From contig AJWJ01000055.1 in assembly GCA_000277445.1 (NCBI GenBank), positions 1-64,000 on the forward strand: 64,000 bases of DNA. Reading direction: 5' to 3'. Shown here one piece after another: positions 1 through 10,695 of the stretch; within the stretch, counting starts at the first letter, position 1, and every line of letters starts with the position of its first letter. The translations under genes were made by a program, and so were the position numbers. The notes under the pieces were generated by a model that saw only the letters and a list, made by a program, of their open reading frames with translations, was not told the origin of the DNA and ran no database searches. The DNA is from Polysphondylium violaceum. Lineage: Eukaryota > Evosea > Eumycetozoa > Dictyosteliales > Dictyosteliaceae.

Positions 1-280
1 TATTCCAGCTACCACCAAAACTCTATTAATTGATTTCTCTTTTTTATAAATACATAATTTCTTTTTATTAAGCTACTAAATGTTCTAAATCCTACTGGAC
101 TATAGTAATGTATGATGATGGTGATAAATTATAAATATCAAATTATGATATTTATTTAAAAAAGGATTGGATTTGTAAAAAATAAATTACAATTAACTTT
201 TGATTTTTGAAAATATCTATGTTTGTTCTTTTGCTCTCTCTGCTATCTCTATTTACTTATTATTATTACTATTATTATAA
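1..280. other. Left-edge noncoding spacer
   Basis: AT-rich spacer at the window's left edge, downstream of the minus-strand gene that ends at 281. It has T-rich and ATT-rich stretches and no open frame I would call coding. Confidence 0.6.
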
Positions 281-1139
281 TTACTTCATATATAAAGTAG
301 AATCTATTCTATACATATTTCCATATTGAATTGATGGTGTTTGTTTCTCATCTACTTCAACAACACACACTGACATTGCTAAAAAAACAAAAAAAAAGAC
401 ATTAATATAAAATAAATAAAACAAAAACAACAAAAACACTACTTACTATCTTGATCTACTATCCTATAAGTTACAATTACAGTTGAATGAGGTTGAAAAA
501 AATTTAATACTGCTACATTGTTAAAATTAAAAAATTTACCATGACATGGTGTTCCAATATATGTCCATTCTAGATAACTCTCTATACTTTTAGGTGCTGT
601 TATAACCTTCATGGTATATCCAAAATGTAATTCATTCTTATTTAAACTTTTACCAAAACTCCATTTTAAATTCCTTGACCCTGGATCTAAATCAAATTTG
701 GTCACTTCTTCAATCTTTTTTTTTATATTATTAGAATCATATGATTTATCTTTTAAAGATCCATCGACTTACCAATACAACTGTATTACTTGTTCTAATA
801 TGTTGAAATAAACCACCAAATTCTTTCCACTCAAGGTTTCTCTTCCATGATCCTAATAAATATGAATAAAAATCATTATCTGTCAATGTAAACTAAAGTT
901 ATAGATTATATTAATATAAATAAAAAACATTATCATTCAAATCAAATATAATTGATAATAATTGATAATGATATTACTTTAATTTGTTTAGGTATAGATG
1001 ATGTAGAAGAAATTGAAGAATCAGATGAGGTTGATAGACCGTTTTGTTGTTGTTGTTGTTGTGATTGTGGTTGTTGAGGTTGTGGTTGTTGATTTCTTGA
1101 TAACACTGGTGCTATACTAATCTTTCTCCAATTCTCCAT
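281..1139 (-). CDS. Unrecognised four-exon protein with poly-Q linker
   Basis: Exons by eye, read on the minus strand: 978..1139, 773..841, 447..714 and 281..378. Donors are GTAATA, GTAAGT and GTAAGT, all acceptors are AG, and the phases agree exactly (198 aa). The N-terminus begins MENWRKISIAPVLSR, then has a Gln/Pro tract and a Ser/Thr tract. The C-terminal ~130 residues look like a compact alpha/beta or beta-rich domain (WSFGKSL, LHFGYTMKV, YIGTPCHGKF, YRIVDQD). I do not recognise the family and assign no function. The least certain splice is the start of exon 2, because an alternative AG lies 11 bases earlier but would change the phase. The model is otherwise well supported by matching phases. 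Confidence 0.6.
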
Positions 1140-2579
1140 ACCTATTGTAAAACAATATTATAATAACACAACAGGTTATTATAAACAAATGTCTACTTCT
1201 CTCTATACAAAAAAAACACTATCTATCTATTCTTTTTTTTTTTTATAAAAAAAATAAAAAAAAATAAAAAAAAATAAAAAAAAAAGAATCTCCTCTTTTA
1301 TTATCACACTAAAACAGTATATAGTATCTGTATCTTTACTGAAATTACTTTTTTTTATCACAAATATAGAGTTGTCGACAAAAAGATGAGGATTTGAAAA
1401 ATTGAAAAAAAAATGAAAAAAATGAAAAAAATGAAACAAATGAAAAAAAAAATGAAAAAAAAAAACAAGTTATAATAATATCAAAGAGATAAGTAGTAAT
1501 AATACTGGTAATACTAGTATTTATTTATTAATAGATAAATCTGTATCTTTATCCTTTTTTATTTTATACCAAATATGTAAAAAAGTCTATAAAAGCTCAT
1601 GTTTATAGTTTGATCTATAGATCCTTATTTCCATTGTAGTAAACCACACTGTTGTGAACTCTCTCCAACGGAAAGAAAAAAAAAAAAAGAATAAACTGTT
1701 TTACACCTCCACATATTATAAATATATACAATAAATAAATAAAGAACCCTATTTGATAAACATGGAAAAAGCAATCAAGCGCATGACGTATTCAGATTTT
1801 AAAATTAAAATTTTTTTTTATAAAAAAAAAAATTGAAAACATTTCCATGTTGGGTTGTTTTATATGGTCATAGCTGGTGGTTGGGTTGATACATTGTGTG
1901 CTCTTCACATTTTTATAAAATTATTCTTTTAGCGAGAATATCTTGTTTGTTGATTAACCAAATCCATAGCAAATTATTTAAATAATCTTTTTTTATTATT
2001 ATTTTATTCTCGTCAATTTATAAATACATCTAAATTTATCAAAAAACTTTTATATCTCAAATTCTATTAACTGTACAAATTTGATTATGAGAAAGAAAAT
2101 TTTTTTATAAAAAAAAAAGAAAAAAAGAAAAAAAAAAAAATTAATTTTGAAAATCGATTCACGCACACATTCTATTGTGAAAAAAAAAAAACGTCCCACC
2201 CCCTTTTGCAAATTACACCCTTTATTATACAATCGTTTCTCATCACTCACCCACACTCTCAAAACATATATATTTATTCAACACCCCATCCACACCACAT
2301 CTCTCTTTTCTCTTGAAAAGTACATAAATCACTATTAAAATATACTATATATAGAGTGTAAAAAGTCCAACTTTTGATTATTATCATATCATATCAACAA
2401 CAACGATCGTGTTATATATAAATATATAAATATATATTTTAGTGTTTAAATAGTATTATTGTTATTATAATAAGACCTATTACACATTATTATTATATAA
2501 ACATATACAAACAATATATTTGATCTCTATAAACTATATAGAATAATCATATTTTATATATATATATAGAAATAAAAAG
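1140..2579. other. Long AT-rich intergenic/divergent promoter region
   Basis: This 1.4 kb spacer separates divergently transcribed genes (minus-strand start at 1139, plus-strand start at 2580), so it should hold both promoters. It is dominated by oligo-A/T runs, with a purine-rich A/G block near 1390-1470 and a C-rich patch near 2190-2320 (CCCACCCCC, CACCCCATCC). The C-rich patch is the kind of short GC island often seen in dictyostelid promoters. Open frames here are low-complexity artefacts. Confidence 0.6.
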
Positions 2580-3365
2580 ATGATGAAAGCAGCTTTAGAA
2601 GAATACAACTCAAAGGTTGGACCAACAAATAATCAAACAGCTACAATAAATATACCTCATCATGTAACATCGACAGATATGGCCGGTGATGATATAAAGA
2701 GAAGAAGAGGAGCAACAGTTATTGGATCAAGAGATTATAAATATCAACCTACCATTGGTATTGGTGGTGGAGGAGGAATGGGTTCGACAACTGAACAAAT
2801 TAAAGAAGATGAAAGTTATAATTCAATTAAAATGCGTTATCTTAGATCATTAAATATCAGTATACAACAAACACCAAAGGATGCACAAATATCTGCCTCT
2901 GCTCCCATTCCAATCCCCATTGCTCTTGCAAGTGCTTTGGATGATTCAGATATAGATTCTGAAGTGGAATCTGAAAAAGAAGATGATGATTTCACTGTTG
3001 ATAATCATATAATGAGTAGTAGTGTAAATAATGCAGCAACTTTTTTAACTGGTACATTTATAAATGGTCATCTTTTACATAAAAATACTCTAAGTAATAA
3101 TAGTAATAATATTAATAGTAATAGTAGCAATAGTAGTAATAATAGTAGTAGTAATAATAGTGTTAATAATAGTAGTAATAATATAATTAATAATAATCAA
3201 AATAACAATACAGAGGATACTATTGAAATTGTGCCTGTGCGAAAAGATTCTAGAAAACATAAATTTATACCACCACATGAACTCTCTGAAACTGCCAAAG
3301 ATGAAGATGATTTTAATAATCATTCACTACCAGGAAATCATAGAAGAAAGGTGTTTGGTCAATAA
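2580..3365 (+). CDS. Low-complexity protein with C-terminal PPHE box
   Basis: Single-exon frame of 261 aa starting ATG ATG after a typical A-rich leader. In order: a mixed N-terminal region with a basic KRRRG patch, a Gly-rich loop, an acidic stretch (DSDIDSEVESEKEDDD), a long Asn/Ser tract around residues 175-215, then a non-repetitive C-terminus containing KHKFIPPHELSE and ending RRKVFGQ. The conserved-looking part is the last ~45 residues. Its PPHE core resembles the box found in plant S40/DUF584 senescence regulators, but that is a short-motif resemblance only and I do not assign the family. No signal peptide or membrane segment is visible. The protein is probably intracellular and largely disordered, and its function is unknown. 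Confidence 0.7.
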   Translation: MMKAALEEYNSKVGPTNNQTATINIPHHVTSTDMAGDDIKRRRGATVIGSRDYKYQPTIGIGGGGGMGSTTEQIKEDESYNSIKMRYLRSLNISIQQTPKDAQISASAPIPIPIALASALDDSDIDSEVESEKEDDDFTVDNHIMSSSVNNAATFLTGTFINGHLLHKNTLSNNSNNINSNSSNSSNNSSSNNSVNNSSNNIINNNQNNNTEDTIEIVPVRKDSRKHKFIPPHELSETAKDEDDFNNHSLPGNHRRKVFGQ

Positions 3366-3372
3366 CAATAAC

Positions 3373-3462
<90 letters not shown>

Positions 3463-3464
3463 TA
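3363..3464 (+). repeat. (AAT)n microsatellite
   Basis: About 100 bp of nearly pure AAT triplets begins at the stop codon of the preceding gene, so the repeat is in its 3' UTR. It reads as poly-Asn in one plus frame and poly-Ile on the minus strand. Both are artefacts. Confidence 0.95.
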
Positions 3465-4303
3465 ATAATAATACTTTTAACTTTTTGTTCAACTCTATTT
3501 CTTTAATCAAAACATTGGAATCATCATTATTTTTTACCTCAATGATATGTATAGTTTTCCATTCCAATTCTAATATTAAAATAGATCATTTTCCTTTTTT
3601 TTTTTAATCACCATCTTTTTTTTTTTTGATTAAAAGGGTGAAAACCCCAAATCACAATCAACCATTTTTGTTTTTAGAAAAAAAAAAAAAAAATATACAT
3701 ACAATATTATCTCTATAAAGGAGAATTTCGAAATAAAAAATCTTTATTTATTTAAAAAACTAGTTTACCAATTTTATTCAATTCTCTCTACCATCGATAT
3801 CGGAAATTAAAATTTTGGATGTATTCTCCCAAGGGTAAATTGTAGCTGATACCACTCTTGTACCTTGAAGTGTACTTTATACGGAAAATTTAATTCTATT
3901 TACTCCTTTTTTAATCCATATGATTTTAATTGATTTGATGTTGGTACATATTGGAGTGGCAGAACTTTAATTAATTCATAAAATAAAGAGAATGGATATC
4001 ATATTATCTATTTGACTCAGCTAAGCAATTAAGAACCTATAGTTCATCGGGATCAAGTACAAAACTTAATCAACCTGCTAGTACTGGTGGTACTATTTAC
4101 TCATTTCTCACTTGTATTATCCCCCTGTGTGTATTTACTCATAAATTTCCTTTGATGATTTAATTTTACTTAATTTTTTCTTTTTTCCATTGGACAAAAG
4201 GAAGAAATTTTTTTTGACCATTTTTATAAAATCTTTTTTTATAAATTTATTCATGTTTTTATAAATTTACCGATAACCAAATAACTTTTTATTTGAATCA
4301 ATC
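3465..4303. other. Intergenic spacer with coding-like relic
   Basis: The spacer is less AT-skewed than its neighbours between about 3780 and 4160. An open but ATG-less plus frame at 3990-4163 (57 codons) reads with protein-like composition, including LFDSAKQLRTYSSSGSS and LNQPASTGGTIYS. Just upstream are short pieces such as GTYWSGRTLIN. I read this as a possible decayed host gene or a missed small exon, but cannot name a parent. The last 140 bp before 4304 are T-rich promoter sequence. Confidence 0.35.
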
Positions 4304-5803
4304 ATGACTCTACAAACTATATCGTCTATGACGAATGAACAATTATGTTCATATCTCACCATTTCTTTGGGTGAAGAGTATATAAAATATATTGAAAAAT
4401 TTAAATTGAATCAAATCGATGGTAGTGATTTTATTGACCTTACACATAATGACTACGAAGTTCTATCTATTCCTTGGAAATATCAAAAAAAGTTCAAACA
4501 AATGCAAGAGTCTGGTAAGATAGAAGCTCTTCCTCCATTACCTCAACCTCTCACTCCTGATCAAGGTCCTACTCCTGCTCAATATAAAAGTGAAATTGAA
4601 AAACTTAATACTCAAGTATCTGATTTAACTGATATGGTCTCTGATCTCTCAAAGCAAATCGAACTTTTGGCATTAACCAAAAATCCAAAAACAAATTTAG
4701 AAAACATTCCACAATCCTTAAAAGATTTACTTTTAAACCCATCACCAGATTCAAAAACGATCCCAATAGTACTTCCATCCGATGATAATCTAACTCCAAT
4801 TCCAACTATAACAAATGAAATACCGTCATTAATAGATGCGACACATCTACCCAATTTACCAAGAGCAAGCAACGCTCCAGTTCCACTTTGTTCAGTTGCT
4901 TATGGACCAAGTGATAATGTTTCATTTTGTCAATTTTACGACCAATCAAAAAACAATATTGCAATTCTTCCAAATTTCCCTGACCCATTTGATAATACTA
5001 TATATGGAGACTATTTAGTTACTATCAGTGATGAAGCTGGTATAAAAGAAATTGTTTCAACAAAGATTAACCTAAGACCACAAGATAGCATTGTGGTCCC
5101 ACACCAATTCAGTGTTAGAACACCTCTTGGAGACAAAGTAAATGGATCAATTGAAGTCTATCTACATGGTGTTAAAGTTCATACTTGGTCAATCTCCGAT
5201 GGTATCGTCAATCTCCCAACTAATCTTCAAGATGGTAAATATAAAATCATTATTAAATCAAATTCCAATTTACTTTTACCATTATCACTTAACATGATCA
5301 TACATGGTGCATCAAGAACCTCCAGTAGTATTCAATGGCTTTTAAGAAGTAATATAACAACTGAAGAATATGAATTTGTATTGAGTTGGAATACAAGTCC
5401 CAGAGATTTAGATAGTCATATGTGGTGTCGTCATCCAAATGGTGTATTTGAACATGTATATTATAGAAATAAAGCTGTGGGAAATATGAACTTGGATTGC
5501 GATGTAACTAGTGGTATAGGTCCAGAAACTGTCAGATTCAAACCTTTACCAGGATGTAAATATATATTTGCCGTTCATAAATACTCAGAAGATGGTGAAT
5601 TGGCACAATCTGGAGCAAATGTAAAAATTGGACATAACAGACTAACTTTATCCACTAAATCCATACCAAATACACAACAAAATGGTGCAAGATTCTGGGT
5701 TGTATGTTCAATTGATGGAACAACAGGCTCTATTACAGAGATTAATAAGTTTGAATTCCACAATAACTTTGAAAACAATGATGTTCCAACAAAATATCTT
5801 TAA
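4304..5803 (+). CDS. SAM domain protein with YfaP/DUF2135-like C-terminus
   Basis: Intronless 499 aa protein. Residues ~8-68 read as a SAM domain (NEQLCSYLTISLGEEYIKYI, DGSDFIDLTHNDYEVLSIP), normally a protein-protein interaction module. A Pro-rich linker and a short predicted coiled coil (~92-122, EIEKLNTQVSDLTDMVSDL) follow. Residues ~225-345 look like a beta-sandwich of unknown family. Residues ~350-485 contain LSWNTSPRDLDSHMWCRHPNG and a following VHKYSEDGEL, the pattern of the YfaP/DUF2135-type domain seen in bacterial and some protist and animal proteins. There is no signal peptide, so it is probably cytosolic. The SAM call is fairly firm and the C-terminal family is an inference from the D-L-D-S-H motif. 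Possible gene relics lie on both sides. Confidence 0.75.
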   Translation: MTLQTISSMTNEQLCSYLTISLGEEYIKYIEKFKLNQIDGSDFIDLTHNDYEVLSIPWKYQKKFKQMQESGKIEALPPLPQPLTPDQGPTPAQYKSEIEKLNTQVSDLTDMVSDLSKQIELLALTKNPKTNLENIPQSLKDLLLNPSPDSKTIPIVLPSDDNLTPIPTITNEIPSLIDATHLPNLPRASNAPVPLCSVAYGPSDNVSFCQFYDQSKNNIAILPNFPDPFDNTIYGDYLVTISDEAGIKEIVSTKINLRPQDSIVVPHQFSVRTPLGDKVNGSIEVYLHGVKVHTWSISDGIVNLPTNLQDGKYKIIIKSNSNLLLPLSLNMIIHGASRTSSSIQWLLRSNITTEEYEFVLSWNTSPRDLDSHMWCRHPNGVFEHVYYRNKAVGNMNLDCDVTSGIGPETVRFKPLPGCKYIFAVHKYSEDGELAQSGANVKIGHNRLTLSTKSIPNTQQNGARFWVVCSIDGTTGSITEINKFEFHNNFENNDVPTKYL

Positions 5804-6144
5804 TCATTTATTTCACACAAATTTATTTTTAATATCAAAAATAAAAACAATATAATCAAATGATTATAGTAGCATGCAGATGTGTAGGATTCATTTTAGC
5901 AACCAACAAACATACAATAGCTCCAACTGATAATGATTCAATGGATTAAGATTCTGTTCTTTTTACATTTTTATGTTTTGATGCTTAATTTGCTTGCCTT
6001 ACAAACTAATAATAATATTTTCACAACTTAAACTTGAGCTCCAGCAAATGGTGAAACTTGATCAGAGGAGTAAATAGAAAACTATTAGTGTTTCAACATC
6101 ATTGATGCCCATAATATTTTTGAAAGCGAATTCTGGCAACAATA
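5804..6144. other. Intergenic spacer with possible degenerate coding sequence
   Basis: A 340 bp spacer between a plus-strand stop and a minus-strand stop. Its composition is richer than a normal terminator spacer, and short plus-strand stretches look coding, for example VACRCVGFILATNKHTIAP near 5865 and CFNIIDAHNIFESEFWQQYY near 6090, broken by stops. Possibly an old host pseudogene. Chance is not excluded. Confidence 0.25.
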
Positions 6145-6230
6145 CTATACTTTGTTAAACTCTTTACTTAAAAATTCATTCAACTCTAATCTTTTTTTAT
6201 CTTTCCAATTTAATTGATTATTACTATTTC

Positions 6231-6287
<57 letters not shown>

Positions 6288-7319
6288 ATTTACTAATTGA
6301 ATCTGTAGAGAATTTTGTAAAATTTGAAGATGAAATAATACTTTTTGCATAATCTAATGATGCTCTGAAAGTTATAAAAAAATATTAGTAAAAGCAAATA
6401 TCATAATATCTTATATCTATAATAAATACAATTGATTATTTCTAATTTCTCTTTCACATTTTAAAATAGTTGAAGATATTTTTAAATTTAAAGAACTACT
6501 ACTTGATAATAAATTTTTCCATAATATAACTACAAACTTTCTAGCATTGATATCAATAACTCCCCATTCAATCAATAGTTTCTCGATTTGAATTGGTGTA
6601 TAATAGGATCCATTGATTTTTGTTGTTAGATAACTCAAAACTGTATTACCAATGGTAATTAACCATTTATTCTCTACATCTAAATTTAATATCTTGATAA
6701 TGAATTAATTCATTAATATACTATTAGTGATAACAATAAAATACATATATAAACATTACAGATTTTAATAATAAAAAGATAAAGGGTCTAACTCTTGAAA
6801 AGTTTATAGTTTGATTTCTGTTTACAATTGTTTTTGTATAGATAAAGGGAGTACTTGATAAATATTCACTTACTAAGCAACTTAGTTTCCAATGATGTTG
6901 TTTAATTCTGTGTAGTTGACTTTTAGGTACAAGTGATTTAGATGTCGATGTTGGTGGGAATGTTATCTTTTTATTTCTCTTCATTCTTAGACCACATTTT
7001 ATCATTTCTCTTTCTATTGGTATTATTGTTTTAAAACATTCATCTTGCGATTAAAAGGTTAGAAACGACACAAAATAACTGTACATTTATATCAAAATAA
7101 TTACCATCACAATTTTTAAATATTGATATAATTCTTTGAGATAAACTTTGTTGTTGTATATCTGTATTATTTAAATTTACTATTGATGTACTACTACTAT
7201 TTAGATTATGAGATCTAGTACATTTAATACCATATCTACATTTGCCATACTTTCTAAATAAAAAGCAAATTTCTTTTCCTTCATGATCAAATTCAATATT
7301 TCTTTCATTTGATTTAGGT

Positions 7320-7360
<41 letters not shown>

Positions 7361-7441
7361 GTTGATTGAGGTCTTTATTACTTTTACTTGATTATCATTG
7401 TTTTGATTTTTGTTTTGATTACTTTTCTTTTTCCCCATCAA
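6145..7441 (-). CDS. CCCH zinc-finger protein
   Basis: Four exons, read on minus: 7105..7441, 6874..7043, 6430..6692, 6145..6364. Phases are 1, 0 and 2 and all match (329 aa). The N-terminus is Lys/Asn-rich with a poly-Asn run. One CCCH finger follows, C-x8-C-x5-C-x3-H (ICFLFRKYGKCRYGIKCTRSH core), a fold that usually binds single-stranded RNA. The rest has a basic patch (CGLRMKRNKKITF), a region with KINGSYYTPIQIEKLLIEWGVIDINARKFV, and a poly-Asn tract (the ATT triplet run at about 6228-6285) before an EFLSKEFNKV end. Only one finger is present, so it is not a TTP-type tandem protein. Probably RNA-associated; the target is unknown. Confidence 0.7.
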
Positions 7442-8056
7442 TTAATCTATCATTTATTCCTTTTTTATCAATGTTATCAAAGATATCTTTTTATCTTATT
7501 CTTAATTCTTTATTCTTTATTCTTATTCGTAAATGTAAGGTGGGACAAAAAAAAAATGAATGAAAATTTAAAAAAAAATCAAAAAAATATAAATATCTCG
7601 GCTCAACTCTAAAAATCATGCTTGAGTTTGGAATGTTCAATAGAGTTTGCAAAGGTTCTAGAAATGATTTTGAAATGTTCTTTTCAAAAACCCGAGTTTT
7701 TCTTTTATCAAAAACACCAAATAATGGATTGGTAGGTGGTGATATGACAAAAAAGAAATAAACAAAAAAAAAATAGGGTGGGGGATTAATAAGATTATCT
7801 ACAATTACTATAATAGTAAAACCCACTAATCACACCCCTCTGACTCATTACTACTCCTATTATAATTATTATCAACAAGTAAAAAAGTTAATTAAGATGA
7901 CAATGTATGAATCCGATGACAACAAAACCCCATGAAGGGGGTTTGAAAAAAAAAAAAAAAATTAAATTTGGGAAAAATAAAAAAAAAAAAAAAAACAAAT
8001 CAACAACAGAAAAAGTATAAAGATAAGAAAATTTTTTTTAATTCATTTTTTTAAAA
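7442..8056. other. Divergent promoter spacer
   Basis: 615 bp lie between divergent starts (minus gene at 7441, plus gene at 8057). It carries long A runs, a T/A-rich leader before 8057 and a GGGTGGGGG patch near 7775-7785. The minus-strand open frame across 7491-7826 is rich in Phe and Tyr from T runs, and I do not consider it a gene. Confidence 0.55.
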
Positions 8057-9845
8057 ATGTATAAATATAGAAACTTCACATCAATCCTAGTTGTTTTAAT
8101 TTTAAGTATTGTATCATTAACTCTAGCAGTCCAAGTTCATGAGGACAGTGGTAGCAACTCTAATAGTGGATCATCCCAACCTACACCTTTTGTAGAAGCA
8201 TATCTATCTCAAAGATCAAAACTTGTGTCCACCGAAAATGCCTTAAAAGTTGGTTCTAAAGTTGTGTTTACACCAAAAGAAAACCAAGCAAATGAAATTT
8301 TTTCGAATATTTTATTAAGTGAAGAATTAAAATATTCAAATCAAGATCCTTCCTCTTTTAATTTTTTACAAGTTTGTATCACAAGTATTTTTATGATAGA
8401 ATTGCTAGCATTGTCTTTATTTTATCGGGATTTTTTTTCATTTCTATTTTTTTTTTTTTGCTATTTTTTTTTTTTGATCCAGATATTTATTTTTAATGAT
8501 TGTTATTATTTTTAACAAAAACAAAAAACATATGACTAATAAAATTATTAAAAAAAGAAAAAAAGAATGGATAGATGAAAATTCAATTGTATATGAAATC
8601 ATTAAAAAGATGCCAAAAGGCTCAGGATTACATATTCATCAAGATTCATCAGCCAGCTATGATTATTTAATTGATATTGGATCCTATTTACCTAATGCAT
8701 ATATCTATTTAAATGATTCTAGTAGCTTAAATGGAACTTTTTACTTTTTCAACTCTACCCCAAGTGACAATAGTGGATGGTATCTATTATCGAGCATTAG
8801 AGAAAACTCTCATAATGTCAAAGAATTGGATGCACAACTATTAAAAACATTGACTCTTATTGACCAAGACTTTGGTGACTATGTTGATTTATGGAGAAAG
8901 TTTGATGGTATTTTTGCTAGAATAAATGGATTGGTTTCCTATGTCCCCATTGCCCTTGGCTATATGAATCATTTATTCAATCAAATGATTGATGACAATG
9001 TCCAACACATCGAGTTGAGAAAGTGTTTTGGAGACTTTTACGATATCAATGGAAACTCGTTCAATGACACATGGTTTGTTCAAGAGGTAGAGACTTTGAC
9101 CGCCAAAGTTCGTATTGAAAGAGATATGCCACAATTTAATGTAAAACTCATTGGTTGCGATGGCAGACACAATGACCAATCTGTGGTGTTGGACCACATG
9201 AGATACGCATTACAACTCGTCAATCAGTTCCCCAAAACCTATGTTGGCTACGACCTTGTCGGACCTGAAGACGAAGGATATCCTTTGATCCACTTTATCG
9301 ATCAATTTGCCACCATTGAGCAAGAATCCAAATCAATGCCTCTTCCATTACAATACTATTTCCATGCAGGTGAAACATTGCTCTACAACAACACCAATCT
9401 CTACGATGCCATTCTCTTGAAATCCAAAAGAATTGGTCACGGTATTCAATTAGCTCAACATCCAGAATTGGAATCAATCATTATTCAAAATCAAATTGGC
9501 ATTGAAGTTTGTCCAATCAGTAACCAACTCCTTGAATATGTGGCCGATATGAGAGCCCATCCAGCATTGATTCTATTCAATAGAGGCGTTCCCATCACCA
9601 TTAGTCCTGACGATCCCGCAATCTTTAACGTCATTGGTTTATCCTATGATTTCTATGAAGTCACATATGCCTGGGGCCTTGATCTCAAACAATTAAAACA
9701 ATTGGCTTTAAATTCAATCAATGTCTCCTCCTTTTATGATGAAAATGAAAAACTATTATCACTCAAATATTTCCTCTTATCCTGGGACAACTTTATTGAT
9801 TATATCATAAAGAATTATAATAATAGCAGTAGTAGTAATAATTAA
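8057..9845 (+). CDS. Secreted adenosine deaminase, ADA2/ADGF family
   Basis: Predicted extracellular adenosine deaminase converting adenosine to inosine, which would remove a signal that affects aggregation in dictyostelids. Exon 1 encodes a signal peptide (hydrophobic ~10-24) and the ADGF N-terminal region. Exon 2 carries the deaminase: MPKGSGLHIHQD (metal-binding HxH), FHAGET, the RIGHG block, EVCPISNQLLEYV and SPDDPAIF. These match the catalytic His, Glu and Asp positions of the family and appear intact. One intron is needed. A donor at 8372 or 8385 and an acceptor near 8565 fit; join 8057..8384 with 8566..9845 keeps phase (about 535 aa). The exact splice is uncertain because the 3' side is A-rich with no T tract before the AG. 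The class is certain. Confidence 0.9.
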
Positions 9846-10695
9846 TAATGTATTAAAATCTTTATATAATTATGTTAATTAAAAAAGATTATCCAAATAA
9901 AATATGTTTATTTATATCTAAAATAGTTAATTATCTCTTCTTTTCTTTCGCTTTGCAAATGGAAAATTGAACAAAAATCTTTTGCATCCAAGAGTCCCAA
10001 AATGTCAAAGATAGATTTTAAATTCAGAAAAAAAAAAATTTAATTAAAAAAATTAAAAAATTTAATACTTTTTAATAAGAAAGGGAAGAAATCTTGGGAT
10101 TTTTTTTTTACTTTTTGATACACACAACACACACACAAACATACAATTTGATCAACCTTTTTTTTTTCTTTACATGTACCTACAACATATAAACTACCAA
10201 CCTTAAAATAGTTTAAACACCAAAAAAATTTAAATAGAAAAACCACTTACTCACACTCACTTGCCCACACACAAACAACAACACCCACACACACATTCCT
10301 TTTTAGTTTGTGTGTTAAAAGTGGAGCTAGCTCGACAGGGGAGGTTATGAGGTTTGTGCTTCTTCATTGACACACCTTTTTTTTCCATTCATGAAACTTT
10401 TCAGCATATAAAGTGCGAATAGCTATTGATCTATTTTTTTAAAAAAAATTTAAATATTTTCTTTTTTGTTATCACAATTCTTGTTGTTGGAGTAGCCTGT
10501 ATATTATTTTTAGTCATAAATTTCATTTTTGTAGTAGTGTAATATTATTATTTTTATTTTTTTTTACTAAAAAAGATCTCCATTGTTGTAATAAAACACA
10601 CACATTTCATCATATAATCATATAATTTCATACACACACACACAATTCACATAGATCAGTTTTTATTTTTAAAAACACAAATATATTAATATATA
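9846..10695. other. Intergenic spacer and kelch-gene promoter
   Basis: 850 bp between same-strand genes. It contains A/T runs, CA-rich patches at about 10120-10135, 10245-10300 and 10595-10645 (ACACAC repeats), and a short GC-richer segment near 10320-10370. No coding signal was found. The CA-rich leader just before 10696 resembles leaders of other genes in the window. Confidence 0.55.

Noticed and set aside
281-852. Apparent frameshift near 770 in the first gene
   Set aside because: A 58-bp intron (GTAAGT donor at 772 down to AG at 715) restores the frame exactly, so no break exists.
3313-3567. Poly-Ile and poly-Asn frames over the AAT repeat
   Set aside because: They are the translation of a pure microsatellite and lie in a 3' UTR.
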